64,000 nt of DNA from Phlegmacium glaucopus (taxonomy: Eukaryota > Basidiomycota > Agaricomycetes > Agaricales > Cortinariaceae), in contig MU130378.1 of NCBI GenBank assembly GCA_015039465.1, positions 1,554,570 to 1,618,569 on the forward strand, read 5' to 3'. A model generated the notes under the pieces. It did not search any database. It saw only the letters and a program-made list of their open reading frames with translations, and was not told where the DNA came from. Positions 24,278 through 36,962 of this stretch are shown here, piece after piece (positions within the stretch are counted from its first letter, which is position 1; every line of letters begins with the position of its first letter). The position numbers were made by a program, and so were the translations under genes.

Positions 24278-27200
24278 TTATGATGCATTTGACGCCTTCT
24301 GTGTCCATTCGATGGCCTTGGCTTTGACAGTTTCAGTACCTTCCGTGTCACCAATTCTTTTCTCAAGCTCAAACCACTTTTTAAAGAAGGACCTGAACAA
24401 GAATAGATAAGTAACAAGATCACCCTGAAAAAGCCAATGACTGACTTTGCCTTGTGGCTTGTCATTTTGAGAGTCAGAACCCGGTCAAATATGTTTCTGT
24501 GTAATTTCATCAATGACAACGGTCAAAGTATCTTCCAGGATACAAACCTTAAAGCCTGGATATTTTCTTGGGTAGCCTCCATGTCCATGTATACTGACCA
24601 CATGTCCCACCTTTTGGGATGAGAGTCGATAATACCCTCAAACAAGGTTTTGCCACGTTCGGGGTCTCCATGCTTATACTCAAGTTGAGCAAATCGAGAG
24701 ATTGTTTTCAGGTCTGTAGGCCGTCAGAGTGTGTTCACAGAACGATGGGTTCGCTCACGTTTTCGCTTCTCCAGGCTTTGCAGACTACGAGGCAACAATT
24801 TCCTGGCTTCTTCCAGATTACCCCGCCTGAGATGATATTCCCCAAAAAGGGTCCAAACCTTTGAACTTGGGCCGAACTTTTTGCAAGTACGCTTATATTG
24901 TTCTTCCGCTTGCTGGAAGAAGAAAGATGAAAAAACAATTCCTTTTATGGATGAGTTGACTTACTTCTAGCTTCTCAGCTTGATCGAAAATCGAGGCGAG
25001 CCTCAGATGGACGGTTTTAGAGTCATTAGCACGAGCTGCTTCTTTGAAGACTGCTTGAAGACTGTCTTCGGTACCATAGACATTCTCCAAGTTCAAAAGC
25101 GCAATCCAAACATTCAGTCTTTCTTTCTCCTCGCGGAAGTTGATGGTTTGTATTGCCCTTCGAGCGATTTCTCGAGCTTTGTCAAGTTCCGATAGGGGTA
25201 GCTGGAAGGACATATATTGTATCCACAGATATGACGAATTTGGTGAACCAAGCAGCAGCCTCTCGAAATCTGCATTCGACTCTGGTGTCTTCGTGTGCAT
25301 TTCGGCGGTCAAGTCTTGCTCTATCTCTTTCTTTTTACGCTTCTTTTTGCTTGGTTTTTCGGCCTCATCAAACTCATCAGAAGATGAGTCTACTTCTTCG
25401 GCCTCATTTAGTGATGGAGCGTCGCCAGACCAATGAAATCCGGCGAGAGGCAATGACGACGGAGCCGCAAACCTTGGGATAGAAGATGCTTGCGTAGGGT
25501 GGTACTCCATCTGAGCTTCGTCCAAAACCAAATCCACATCTATTGCATCATCGTTCTCGCTAAAAGGCCCTTCGTCGCCGTGCTCACTCCCTTCCGCAGA
25601 GGCGTCGCTCACAAGATCAACCGTGTTCAGACCTTGAGGATCCTCAGCTTTATTTTCAATGTTAATGTCCTCTAAATCTTCCTCGGTGAAGTAAGAAGGC
25701 TTGAGACCAAGAGATATCCGACGCTTATCGATGCTTAAGATAATGGCTTTCACGCGATCACCTTCACGGAACCCTCGAAGTGCGACGGTGACATCAGCGT
25801 CAATATTATCAGAGAGCTATGATCAAAAAGGTTAGCACGCAGAAACAATTGCATCAAAGGACATCCTCACCTGAGACTTATGACATAAACCGTTGATTTT
25901 GGACCCATTGATTTGTATGAAAAGACCGTAATCTTCGATTTTCTTCACAATTCCTTCAACTTTTTGGCCCTCTTTTAGATCGCTGATGGAAATGCCCGAC
26001 GATTCACGTCTCGTTAACGGATCTCCGGATCTAAGCGTCATTTCTGCCTTCTTGCCGGAGACATCCACACTGATGCGCCGTATTAACATTCCTCCCAAAA
26101 CAATACTCCTTAAAACACACACCTCAGGATCCGGCCCTTTACCAATTGGTTGGCATGAAATTGGCCCTTCCAATCTTTGATATACTGCCAAAAAAAATGA
26201 TGTCAAATCCTGCAGGCCATCGCAAACGGAAAGTCTACCTCATCGAAAAGCTCCCTGATTTGCACTCGTACATCAATATCGCGTCCAATCGTTACGAATA
26301 ATCCATGGTCGCCTACGTTCTTTATGAAACCTCGCAGGGTTTCGCCGACTTGGATATCTTCAATGCCTGAAATTTCACGATCAGCAATAACTTGATCTGG
26401 ACTTGGTCGCATCCTTGATTGACGAGTTGACAGAGTCAGTTGCCTCTTCGTTTTATCGATTCCAATAATCATGGCTTTAATGATGGTGTCAATAACTGGT
26501 AAGGAGGAGACGCCTGTCTCAAAATTATCCGAAGTATCCGTGGCGTGCAGAATGCCTCCAATATGTGTCGTGATCTTGATCAGAACACCATGACGAGTAT
26601 GTCGGGTAACACGACCCCCGATAAGTTGACCCACTTCCACCGACTCCATTGTAATCGTAGAGCCTTTCAAAAAGGAAGCGGGCTTTGGTTTTGGCTTATT
26701 GGCTACGATGACAAATGCTTTCTCGGCATTGCGAGTCACGACGACAAGTTCTTCCAGTTTCTCTCCAACTTTTAATCCGGTCCGCAGCTGTGGCAAAATT
26801 AGCCCGCGGTGGTTTGCAAGATTCTTCAGTGATAAAAGCGCTCGAATGTGTGAAGGCTGCAGGGTGAGAACGGCATTATCTTTATGAATTTCAGACACGG
26901 TGCCTTCGACAGTATGCCCAATTTCTATAGAGCTGATGTCGCTAACGACGACATAGTTAGCAGTGGCTTGTCGAATGCTGGCTGTGATGCGTCCATCTTG
27001 AAGGCCAAGCATTCGAACTCGGACAACTCGCCCTACCGGGAATGATTCTGGAAGTTGGCTCTTAGGCGAATCGCTATATTGTATGCAAATTTGAGCATGG
27101 ATGAATTGGACATGGAAAAATATCTGAGCCTACTTGATTTCCTTTGCCGGTACTACAGCTTTCAAATTATTATAAAATTCAACCAAAAGATGTTTCTCGT

Positions 27201-29396
27201 AGACCTTGAATATAACGGCATGTGTAACCATGCCGGGTGAAAAGTCTTCAATCTTGTGAAAAACTGGGAGGCTAGAATCAACCAGAGACTTTTTTGCCGT
27301 CAACGAGATACGCTTGCGATCTGGGTCAACGACAAGGACCTATCATCCAATTTTTTGAGTGGGACATAGTGACGAGTATAAGATTACATACTCGACATTT
27401 GATGCTTGCACCAACTTGGAAGCGCTTGGCGGGATGCTTGAGCGTTATATCCGCATAGTGATTTGGCCAGACGACTCCGTCAATACCACCCGAGAGCGAC
27501 ACGAACAGGCCCGAGTCGGTAAGCTTTTTTACCGTGCCTTTGATCACTTCACCAACTTCTACGTCGTTTACTTGGAAGTATTTTTGTTGAATGACCGAAG
27601 GTTTCAAAGAAAGTTGTAAAAGGCCATCGAAGGCAAAGTAGCCCGTCACACGCGCTGGATGTATAGAGCCGGATTTCCAATGACTATTTGTTGAAAGTGA
27701 AGGGATATGATCTTCTGAGGTATGAGATATCTGTGTGATATGGTTGGCAGTTGTTAGCAGAGAGAAAGAGAAATAAAACGCATACATGGACGAATCCCTC
27801 TAAACCTGGTTCAACTTCGGCAATGAGTCCCCTTTCCGGTTCTATTCGCAAAATTTTCACGGCTTCTAACAGTGTACCGAGAGGGTATACGTCCTGTGTG
27901 GCCTTTTTGGCTTCCTCGTACTTATCCTGACTCTGACGAACCCTGAGGTTTACAACGTGTTCCGTGAGAGCCAAAGCAAACTTTGGAGGCGAGCTTGATG
28001 AATAATCGTACAAAATTCGGGCTTTAATCTTCTTTCCGATTTTGTACGAAGAGCCTTCGTTGCGCAAGTGAAGAGGATCAACGGTTCCTTCGAAGTAACC
28101 AAGCACTAGGAGATTAAGGCCTGTTGAATGGGATGCTGTCACTAATGCTTGTACAAGTGTGCCTGGGAGAAGTGATGAAACCGAAGATATTTCTGACAAC
28201 TAGGTTGGAAGTGAGCAGCTGATAAATGAAACAATGTAGAACAGAGACACACATAAGAAGATGTAAATGTGGCATGGTCTACGGACACGGTGCAAGTTCG
28301 ACCATTTCCAGACACTTTGGTAATCGTGACGTCGAGCAAAACACCAACGTGCAATTTGGTATCTTCATTTTTAAGATCTTTACTCTCATCGAAAGAAAGA
28401 AAACCTGATATATCTGGAATTCCTAAGTCAAGAATGTAGCCATGATCTTCTTGACTTTTTACAGCCGCTGTGAGTGTCTATATCGGTATTGAGGTTTAGT
28501 GGAGCTTTAGACACTAAAGAAAGATAGTACGTGCAAAGCCTGATTTTAAGTCTGAGTTCTGTACACCAAAGTTGACGCGCCCAGGTATCAAACAGAGCTC
28601 AACTCGTTTACTAGCCCTGCTTGCCTCGTCTCGCGACCGCCCTATGCCAGATGTATCGCTTGCACCAGGGGGATGGACAGCCGACACTACGGCGCGTATG
28701 TATTGTCCCACTTTGAACATATCAGAAAGCTCAGGAACTTGTAGCTTCGATGGTCTGTCTTCATCATCTTCGCCATCTTCCTCGAAATTTGTTTCGAATT
28801 CTTGCGACTCCATGCGTTCTAAGAGTTCTGTGAACTGGGCGGATATATTCGTAATCGGGACGTGAGCGAACAATTGGTTGGGAAGGGATATTATCAACGC
28901 TAGTGGTAAGATAGCGATCACCTGGCCGAAAATTTTCATTCCAACATTTATTCTCTAGTGAAGATGTCAGAGAGTACCAGGAATCCAGAAGATGGAATGT
29001 CATATCTTTACCTTGTAGTTCAAGTGCTCAATCCTTATCCTATCTTTCCCTTCTGCCATGTGGTCCGCATTAGAAGCTTGGACTTCAGCTTTGCGTTTTC
29101 TTTTTTTGCTCTTCTGAGCACCTTGTTGAATATCCTGAACAGGACCTGGTCAACAACCGTACCTATTTCAGAGCAAAAAAATGAGATACTTCAAAGAGCT
29201 CTGCATTGGCCTCTTTGACAGCTTCAGCTCGGAATGCCTTGACCTCTAGTGGGGTGAACGATGTTCCTCCTCCGCGAGGAAAGTCCACTTCCTCTGTCAG
29301 GAGGGAATTTGTGGTCTTGGCAGTATCATTTGTCCTAGATTTCTTTGTATTCTGGGTTGAAGAAGTTTCATCCAAGGGACGTTTCTGGGAAGGCAT
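24278..29396 (-). CDS. RRP5: rRNA biogenesis protein Rrp5 (PDCD11): S1 repeats plus HAT repeats
   Basis: Rrp5 is a large nucleolar RNA-binding protein needed for early pre-rRNA cleavages of both subunits. The N-terminus is basic (MPSQKRPLDETSSTQNTKK), followed by DFPRGGGTSFTPLE, a family signature. Many S1 OB-fold repeats follow: VGEVIKGTVKKLTDSGLFVSL, VGETLRGFIKNVGDHGLFVTI and EGQKVEGIVKKIEDYGLFIQI are clear examples. An acidic linker (GSEHGDEGPFSENDDAID) leads to the C-terminal HAT repeats, with SNADFERLLLGSPNSSYLW and IQYMSFQLPLSELDKAREI. The last exon ends EWTQKASNAS. The length of about 1,450 residues fits the family. The start is 114 bases from the divergent SF3A2 start. Confidence 0.93.
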
Positions 29397-29510
29397 CGAG
29401 ACTACGAAGTCGAGAACAGGTGCCAGTGATTTTTTTGAAGGAACTGGATCGGGCGGTTAATCTTGCTTATATAATGATCAGTCAATAAGTGACTTTTGTT
29501 CTTCACCAGC

Positions 29511-30377
29511 ATGGGTGAGTTTCCATCTTTCAAGCTGAGCTCTTTACTGAGTCATTTCTATTAGATTACCAAGTTTGCACTTTCCTTCTTCTCATGTTGT
29601 GCCTGATATTGAAACTATCTGTGTCCAGAATCGGGTTGGTTCAAAATTTGGCGGGGGTGGTGTAGCAGGAGCTTCTGAGACCAATGTCGACAGACGTGAA
29701 CGTCTCAGAAAGCTCGCTCTCGAGACTATTGACCTTGCAAAGGTTTGTTCCTTCGTTTCGTTTCCTCCCTTAACTCAATGCTCTCAGGATCCATACATTC
29801 TTCGTAACCATTTGGGTTCACTCGAATGTCGGCTCTGCTTGACGTTGCACACGAACGAAGGATCATATCTAGCTCACACCCAAGGAAAGAAACATCAGAC
29901 TAATCTTGCTCGTCGTGCTGCCCGCGATGCTAAAGACACACAGCTCATGATTGCTCCCACTCAAACAAACATCCAACGAAAAGTCTTCCTTAAAATTGGT
30001 CGGCCAGGTTACCGCGTTACCAAAGTTCGTGACAGAGACACCGGAAAGGAGGGGATGATGGTGCAGGTACATTTGCCTCAAATAAAGGGTGACGTCCTGC
30101 CTCGTCGGCGTTTCATGAGTGCTTGGGAGCAGAAAAGAGAGCCACCAAACAAGGCTTATCAGTACCTCATTGTGCGTATATTTCATCCTAAACCCAGTTA
30201 TGTCCTTGACCGGATACTGTCTAGGTCGCGGCAGAACCATACGAAACTATTGCTTTCCGTATTCCTGCCCGTGAAATCGAAGACGAAGCTGATGATGCGG
30301 GTTATTGGAATTGGTCCCATTGGGATCCTGACACCAAACAGTATAGCTTTCAATTCATGTTCCGTTTGGCTTATTGA
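29511..30377 (+). CDS. SF3A2: Splicing factor 3A subunit 2 (SF3a66/Prp11)
   Basis: Component of the U2 snRNP SF3a complex that helps recognise the branch point. Exon 1 is four coding bases (ATGG, 29511-29514), exon 2 eight bases (29565-29572) and exon 3 starts at 29629; joined they give MDYQNRVGSKFGGGG, matching the conserved family start (human begins MDFQHRPG). Then DRRERLRKLALETIDLAK, the matrin-type zinc finger LECRLCLTLHTNEGSYLAH with TQGKKHQTNLARRAA, KIGRPGYRVTKVRD and RRRFMSAWEQKREPPNKAY. After the intron that begins near 30174: VAAEPYETIAFRIPAREIE and QYSFQFMFRLAY before the stop. The protein ends right after the conserved core and lacks the proline-rich tail of animal SF3A2. Confidence 0.95.
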
Positions 30378-30768
30378 CGTGCTTGGTAGTAAAGTCCTCT
30401 CTGGCAACGCTTACTATCTCTCCATATTTCTGTACTTTATGTTTGATATGAAATTGTCGCCAGACATTCTAATTCAGTTACGTGTCATAAGGATAAAATT
30501 TCGTGAGCGTCCATTTACAGTACTAACTAACTCTAATTTGAAAAGCAAGCAACCGCTACAGTAACAACATTGTTCTACAGGAAAGATACATATTTTCGAC
30601 TGGTTACTACTTGTGAGTGTAAGTGTTCGTTACGAGAACAGCGATAGACCTAAATAAATAAAACGATGAATTGGTCAGTTGGTTGATAAAGAAATCTATA
30701 ATGCTGATGAAAGCTCGGGAAAGGTTGCGATAGCGATAAAAACTTGAAAGAAAGTCCAATTTTAAGAA
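30378..30768. other. Tail-to-tail intergenic region after SF3A2
   Basis: About 390 bases holding both 3' ends. AT-rich; no gene, RNA or repeat recognised. Confidence 0.5.
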
Positions 30769-33046
30769 TTATGTATTCCGCTTGCTCAAGAGCCTCCTGG
30801 GTAACTTCTCTGTTTTTGAACTCGCTATTACCTTGTCATTGGTGCCGTTGTGATGAAATCCAATGATCGGTGGTGCAAACGACACAGTTGTAATGACTGG
30901 TGCTGGAGTCGGAGTGTCGATCATGCTCGCCCTCTTACGGAGCTTGCGACCTCCAACATCCTCCGCTCGAGTGTTCCCATGATGATGCATCGGTGTCATC
31001 GGTAGGTTACCCAGAGGAGATCGAGGTAAGGAGTGTTGGTTGAACGGCGAGAGGTGAAAGCGAGTTTGCTTGACATTGACCTGTGAGGAGATTTGACTTT
31101 GAGGAACTCCAATGTGCAGAGGGGCCATAGCATTTGGTGGCGGTCCAGTATTAAGAGGAGTCGGCATAACGAGACGTTTTGGAAGGTGACGATGTGGAGG
31201 AGGCTTTCTCCCATTCTGGAACTGGCTGGAGGAATAGGTTGATGTAGAATAATGTGTACTCTGGACATCGGGCTCATTCCCATGGTTAACAGATAGCGAC
31301 GGCATGCCATCTTGACGAGGATGAAGGATGGGTGGCGAAGTTTGCGTTGATAATACGTAGTGCATCCCCTGAACAACTTGTACGTCTTGGTCTCGAGTGA
31401 CGGCCGGGGCACGTGGAGTATTTCTGTCCGGTGGCAAGAAACCCATATGTTGCGAGCCATTTAGTGGAGGCCCATTGTCATATTTATTGGGTCGTTGCAG
31501 TCCTGCACCGTTCATTGTTGCCGGGCCTTGAGAGATTGGGGGACTCAGAGAGGTCTGAGAGGTCTGAGAAGACGATTGCGACTTTTGCTGTTCCATCGAA
31601 GGTGTCTCGTTTGATGGCTGATGTCCATCGTCTTCATCGCCAATATATTCTTTATACATTGGTGGATCAGAATTATTTCGTGAATGCCCAGCAGGTTGAA
31701 TCACATCCAGTTTATTCAAAGGGATACCCGTAGAGCCTTTATTTTGAGAGTACTGGCTTGTCTGGCTTTGAAACGGTTCTGGCTGGGCAGAGACAAGGGG
31801 CGATGGAACTTGACGATGGTCAGATTCGAGATTAACAGGATCATAGGGATCGAAGTCTTGCTCATCTGGTAATTCGGCCTGGGAGCGGAAGACGCGGGGT
31901 GGCACAGGGACATTATCTTCAGGTTCCAACATGGCCATGCCGATGCTAAAAGAAGGGTCATCACTATGCTGCAAGGTTTCTTGGATCCGTGGAGGATCAT
32001 CATGGACTTTAGGACCCGACTCTACATCTGGGAACGTGGATATATGTCGTGGTTCATGGGGAGGCGTGAAAAGAGGTCCCTCAGGGATATGAGGTGTATA
32101 TGGGCCGGGATGCGGTGGGGTACCAGGATGGACGGATGGAACGAGAAAATGACGATGGAGAATCTGGCCCGGAGAGAGATTCAAGGAAACGCCTGTTGGA
32201 ACTTGAGGAGGTATGTAAGTCTAGCAAGAACATAGGTTAACACATTGGATCGCCATAAGGGCTAGACTTGTGTAATACCTGACCATTGGCTTGAAAAGCA
32301 TGCATATTATACAGTCCTAAAGGAACGGGGTTACCGACACGTTTGTTTACTTGGGCATGGACAACTTCGTAAGGACCGTCATGATGTATTGGAATTCCCC
32401 AAGGATTGGTTTCATCAAGCTCGTCAATCTGGTCCAAGTGCTCAGGAATCCGGGGAGCCACTGAAGCTGAGGCTGAAGGGCCTTCGGTGTTTTGAACAGA
32501 TCGAGGACGTGGGGTTGTATCGCCTGAAAATGGAAGTCCACTGTGACGACGCTCTTTCTTCCCCATGGATGAAAAGAATGATTTGATGGGTTGAGGTTGC
32601 GCCGACTGGCGTCGAGATAGGAAATTCATCTTTTTGCTCTCTTTTTTTGGCGGTGGCCGCAGTGAGGAACGATGGTCATCTTCCGACATGACAGAAGTAA
32701 GGCCTTGATTCATGGATAACGCACTTGATATTATTGGAAGTTTATCACGAGTCGTGGGGTGCTGCGGAGATGAGTTTGGAGTGACAGGCGAATTTGGGGG
32801 TTGAAGGAGTTGGAAGTCCGAGTCCAAGTCTGATGTATCATGAAGTGTCAATGCAATATTAGCTCGCTTCAAAACGGGATGGCCAAGGGGAGGAGGGGAC
32901 AACCAAGAATCGTGACTTGTGACCGAATAAGGATTGGAATGAGGGTCAGCTGAGAATGCTGGATCATCATGCAGGGAAGGACATATGGTCTTCAAGTCAA
33001 ATTCCCCAAGGTTGACCTGGCGCTGTTTTGAGAGTCTAAATTTCAT
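30769..33046 (-). CDS. Disordered fungal protein with an NPWG-HHDGPYE motif (Pal1-like?)
   Basis: Two exons encode about 740 residues. Exon 1 (start 33046) begins MKFRLSKQRQVNLGEFDLK and carries many SP/TP sites. Near residue 215 is a compact conserved block: NPWGIPIHHDGPYEVVHAQ followed by NKR, LGLYNMHAFQANGQ. After the intron at about 32,223-32,269 the frame continues TYIPPQVPTGVSLNLSPGQ. The rest is Pro/Ser/Gln-rich and disordered, ending LPRRLLSKRNT. The HHDGPYE...N...MxAF arrangement recalls the Pal1 morphology family, but that link is only inference. The protein encoded at 51902-55911 has a related block (DPWG..HHQSPYD). I do not recognise the orthologue group. Confidence 0.65.
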
Positions 33047-33160
33047 TCAAGTCAAGGAAGAGATGGAAGGTAAGAGGAGCTAAGTATTTATCGATTGTGG
33101 CTCTGCCCCAGATCACTCGGGCCTCATGTGCCACCAGCTGTGATTTTACATAACTATATA

Positions 33161-35155
33161 TCAAGTCACTCGTCGAGGCATGCCCTTTTCCACTCCCGAA
33201 GCTGCTCCAATCCGTCTCGTGATTGCCGGCAGCCTTGAACCCGCCGTGCGCTGGACAGGTTTAACAACACTTGTCCCATACTTGACAGGTTGTCGGAGGC
33301 CGCTACTCGGTTGGATAGGAGGTCTTGTCGAAGACGATGCCCTCTCGATAGTCGGAGGCACAGCCGTTGCAACCCGACGCGGACCGGGATAGTTTGAATG
33401 CTTCACTTGCTCAAGATTAGCACTCGCCCTGGTATTTGGTGCGGAGTTAAGTTTGGGTCCTTCCGAGATCAATACTCGTCGGGGACCGTTTGACGCAAGT
33501 GGGGGTGGTAAATGAGCCTTATCCGTTCTCTGAACTTGGGAGACTTCCGACGGGTGACCCTTGGTGATCGTAGCGAGAGAAGAAGGCATGGAGGCTTCCG
33601 TAACGGGTTCACGTAAAGCTACAGGAATTAACGCGTCCTTAGTTATACTCTGCTTTTGCTGGGTTATGGTCTTCGATCGTTTTACAATTCTGAGAGCAGG
33701 TATCTGGTGTAGAGGATGTCGAGAATTGTCAGCAGATGAACTTGGAGTAGACAGCGGACGGGAATTATCTGCCATCAATGGGAGAGGAGGACTAGTAAAG
33801 GGAGTTTGCAAGGCATGTTGCACAAATGTAGTCTTGGCGCTTGTATCACCGGCCAATGCTAAAGACGCAGGTAATTAGTCAATTGTCTTCAGACGAGGAA
33901 ATGCTTTACTCACAAGGTATAGTGTCGATCTGGTTGGATATAGATGGTTGAACCGCAGTCAGCGCATCAACATTAGTAGGACCAGCCTTAGAAGGCTCGC
34001 TAACGTCTGCCAATGATGTTATATGAGATTCTATTGCTTTCAGATGAATTTTGAACAAATTTCACCAAGACCCTTTGACACAGGTGTAGGATGGTCGATC
34101 AGCCGTTGGACTGATTTGACGACAGAATGGGCTTGGTTCGATGAAACTCCCGACATGCTTTCTATTTCAGACCCGCGTCCGGGCATCGAAATATCATCAT
34201 CGAGACTGGAATCCCCTTCTAAATTGTTGAAAAAGGAGTCGAATTCATTTCCTGAGCCGAAAAACGAAACTTTGTCCTTGAGAAGGTCGAATGTCGTATC
34301 GTGCGATGGGAAATGGATCTGAAACGAAGTCTGCAGATCAACAGAGTAGCGATTGGCGTTGTCTGCAGGCGACGCTGGAGACAAATGCCGAGGTCTCAGC
34401 TGCGCGCGAGAAGGTGCGGGCGCGCCGAGTGACGATGATAAAATAGAGGGCCCGGCAACCATCGTCTCTATGGGTGTTGACTTTAAGGTATGGGAGGACA
34501 ACGACGAAGATGAATCTCCTAAAGAGTCAGATATGATCGATGAGCTCTGAGGTACAGGTTCATCATTGACTCTGACTTCAGGCACTGCATATGATGGAGG
34601 ACAACTTGAAGAAGTATTGGAAGAAATGAGTGGCGGAAATGCGAGGCAGGCTGACTGAGAGCCTTTGGGGGTGTTGAACACAAGTTGGCGCTTGTAGGGT
34701 TTCTTGCGAGCCAACGGAGTCAATTCATCCTTAAGCGAAATTTCTGTCAACGGAGTTCGAGGAAGAGGTGAAGCTTTCGGGGATTCTAATGCTATTGCAT
34801 TACGGGAAGACCACTTAGGTGTAGCCGCTTTAGCCATATCGCGGAATGTCAGGGTGTCATTCTCATCGTCGTCGTCGACTATGTAGCTGAGTTCTTGTTC
34901 CAGTTCATCGGAGAGCAAGCCATGAATGTCAGGGTGTTCAACTGTAGTATCTCCAACATCCACGAGGCGACGCTTTAAGGTGCGTGGTGGGGCATCAATG
35001 TGCTTGTGGGTACCAAAAGGATAGAAGAAGTCAGATGTATCAACGAAATCGTTCTCCTTGTCCGAGTCAGGAGATGTTGTTCTATCTAAATCTGGCGTCA
35101 AAGATAATGGGTCGAAGAGTGAAAGGATACTAGGTCGGGGATGAGAGAATTCCAT
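33161..35155 (-). CDS. Disordered protein with a KEN box, divergent from SLD2
   Basis: No known domain. The first in-frame ATG is at 35155 (MEFSHPRPSILSLFDPLSL). Residues 33-35 form a KEN box in the context SDKENDF, a degron typical of APC/C substrates. An RTPL sequence further on could be a weak D-box. Many SP/TP sites are present, including KRQLVFNTPKGS. Near 34,030-33,860 two introns flank an exon encoding EPSKAGPTNVDALTAVQPS; the last exon is Pro-rich with repeated GPRRV-like segments and ends GMPRRVT. Length is about 630 residues. It shares a roughly 100-base promoter with SLD2 that contains an MCB element. A cell-cycle role is inference; securin-type function cannot be shown here. Confidence 0.6.
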
Positions 35156-35234
35156 GAAGCTAGTCGAAGGGATGGTCACACTGCCAGTTCAAAAAGGTGA
35201 ATCTTTATTTGACCCTGTGTACGTGATTTCCTGT

Positions 35235-35240
35235 ACGCGT
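35235..35240. promoter_or_regulatory. MCB-like element (ACGCGT) in the shared SLD2 promoter
   Basis: A palindromic ACGCGT lies in the 98-base interval between the start codons of the KEN-box protein (35155) and SLD2 (35254). It is 13 bases before the SLD2 ATG. In yeasts this element binds MBF and drives G1/S transcription. Function here is inferred from position only. Confidence 0.4.
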
Positions 35241-35253
35241 GCTCACGACTATC

Positions 35254-36962
35254 ATGTCAGATTTGAACACAATTCGAGCAGAAATCAAGAATTGGGAACG
35301 CTCATTCAAACAGACCAGGAATAGGCCGCCTACAGTAGATGATATCAAGAAAGACAATGTCATTGGTAAGTTCCCCAACTATCTCCCACTTTTATCTTCT
35401 ATACAGCTATTTTAGCCGACAGGTACAAGCAGTACAAGAAGCTTTCCAAAGCATTAGCGCCCTTGACCACAAGCCTTGGCATGAAATCAACTGCTCCACC
35501 ATCCACACCTCCCAGAATAACGCGTCCAAAGGATCCGCCATCCCTCATTCCCTCCAGGTCTCGCGTCGTTGAACTCACCGTACCTTTAAATGCATTCAAT
35601 CCGTTTTCTCCTCAAAAGAAACCCAAAGGCAAAGATACTCAGAAAGACATCGACCATGATATACAATCAGGACTCGAAACACATTCCAACTCCTTTGGTA
35701 AAGCCAGAGCACAAGCGCGAACACGAAGTCTCTCACCTAACTCATTTCCACTTGTGAACCAGATTCAGCCTTCGTCTTCTCCGTCTTCGTCCGTTTTCTA
35801 TCTCAATCCACCACAGATGCCAGCTAGTGCGGTGTCTCGAGCTCGTAAACGACTAAGAGGGGAGCCTGTATCTCCATCGCCTAACAAAGACAAGAGACGA
35901 CGCGTTCTTCCCCCAACAGCCATCTCATTTCCTCGGCTGAATTTCAACGCTGCTGATAGTGACGACGAAAAACCTAATATGGACACCTCCTTTGTCGATA
36001 ACTCACCGCTCAAAGCACCCTTCAGTGGCAAATCGTTCTCTCGTTTGTTTGACGAGAGCGTGGCCTCGCTGGATACCAGTAACTCTCAAGACCTTTCTCG
36101 TTCCTGCATAGACGACATCGCTGGTCCTTCTATGCACGGTGCTGCGAATAGTACTAAGCACGCGAAGGAAGTTTTGGGGAAGAGACAGTTCACAAAATTG
36201 GATGCAAGCCAGGCCAGCCTCGTTCACTTTATTACCACTCAGCCTTCTGAATCAGTGGCGATCCCGGGAAACGGAAATATTCCCCAAGCAAAGTCAGCAT
36301 TCAGTGCCAATCGATCATCAGCTAAACGCCCGTTTTCAGACGAGCCGGAGCCCGCGAACATTCCAAGGACAAGATCGCCTCTTTTACCCCCTTCCCCGCC
36401 TCCAGCTAACACGTCATGTCGAGCATCGGCAAAACCTTTGCAACGCAAAGGAAATTCCAAAGCTAGCAAGGGCCGGAAAAAGATGAAAAGTGATGAGAAA
36501 CCTAACAATCACGACTCGGATGACCCGGAATTAACCGCAACATTGAGAATTGTAAATCGGAAAACCACAAGACCCTTGCACGCAGTCGGAGACGTGGATG
36601 ATTTTCAGCTTCACTCTGATTCTATACTGGGATATACACGGTCTGCTGCACTTCATCCATCATCGCCGATCACCGACCCGCAGGATCATGGCAGCATTGA
36701 AGTCGATCTTCCAGACAAACTTCGAAGCGTGTTGGCATTACGGTCCTCGGCCTCCAAATCTCAGGTTTCAGAGGAAGATCAGTTGGTGAAGGGTTTGCTC
36801 TATGGCCGGAGGGTCACTCACTACGACCCCAATAAAGGAGGGGAAATATGGGATGCTGGTGAAGACGATCTCGGAGGCTTGGATGAGGACAGGAATAGAT
36901 ACACAGATAGGGAGGACGAGTGGGAATGTGAACCTGTGCCCTGGGAAGTAGGAGAACTTTAG
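35254..36962 (+). CDS. SLD2: DNA replication initiation protein Sld2/Drc1
   Basis: Sld2 is phosphorylated by S-phase CDK and then binds Dpb11 to fire origins; its N-terminus is shared with RecQ4 helicases. The start gives MSDLNTIRAEIKNWERSFK, then NRPPTVDDIKKD and, after one intron, ADRYKQYKKLSKAL, the classical Sld2 N-terminal helix pair. The middle is disordered with dense CDK-type sites (SLSPNS, PVSPSPNKDK, TRSPLLPPSPPP). A C-terminal block SEEDQLVKGLLYGRRVTHY with ending DEWECEPVPWEVGEL matches the basidiomycete version. About 540 residues, two exons. No RecQ helicase domain follows. Confidence 0.88.

Noticed and set aside
30996..31460. Second minus-strand frame inside the NPWG protein
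   Set aside because: It is an alternative frame of the same Pro/Ser-rich exon; the main frame is open over the entire exon and joins exon 1 in phase.
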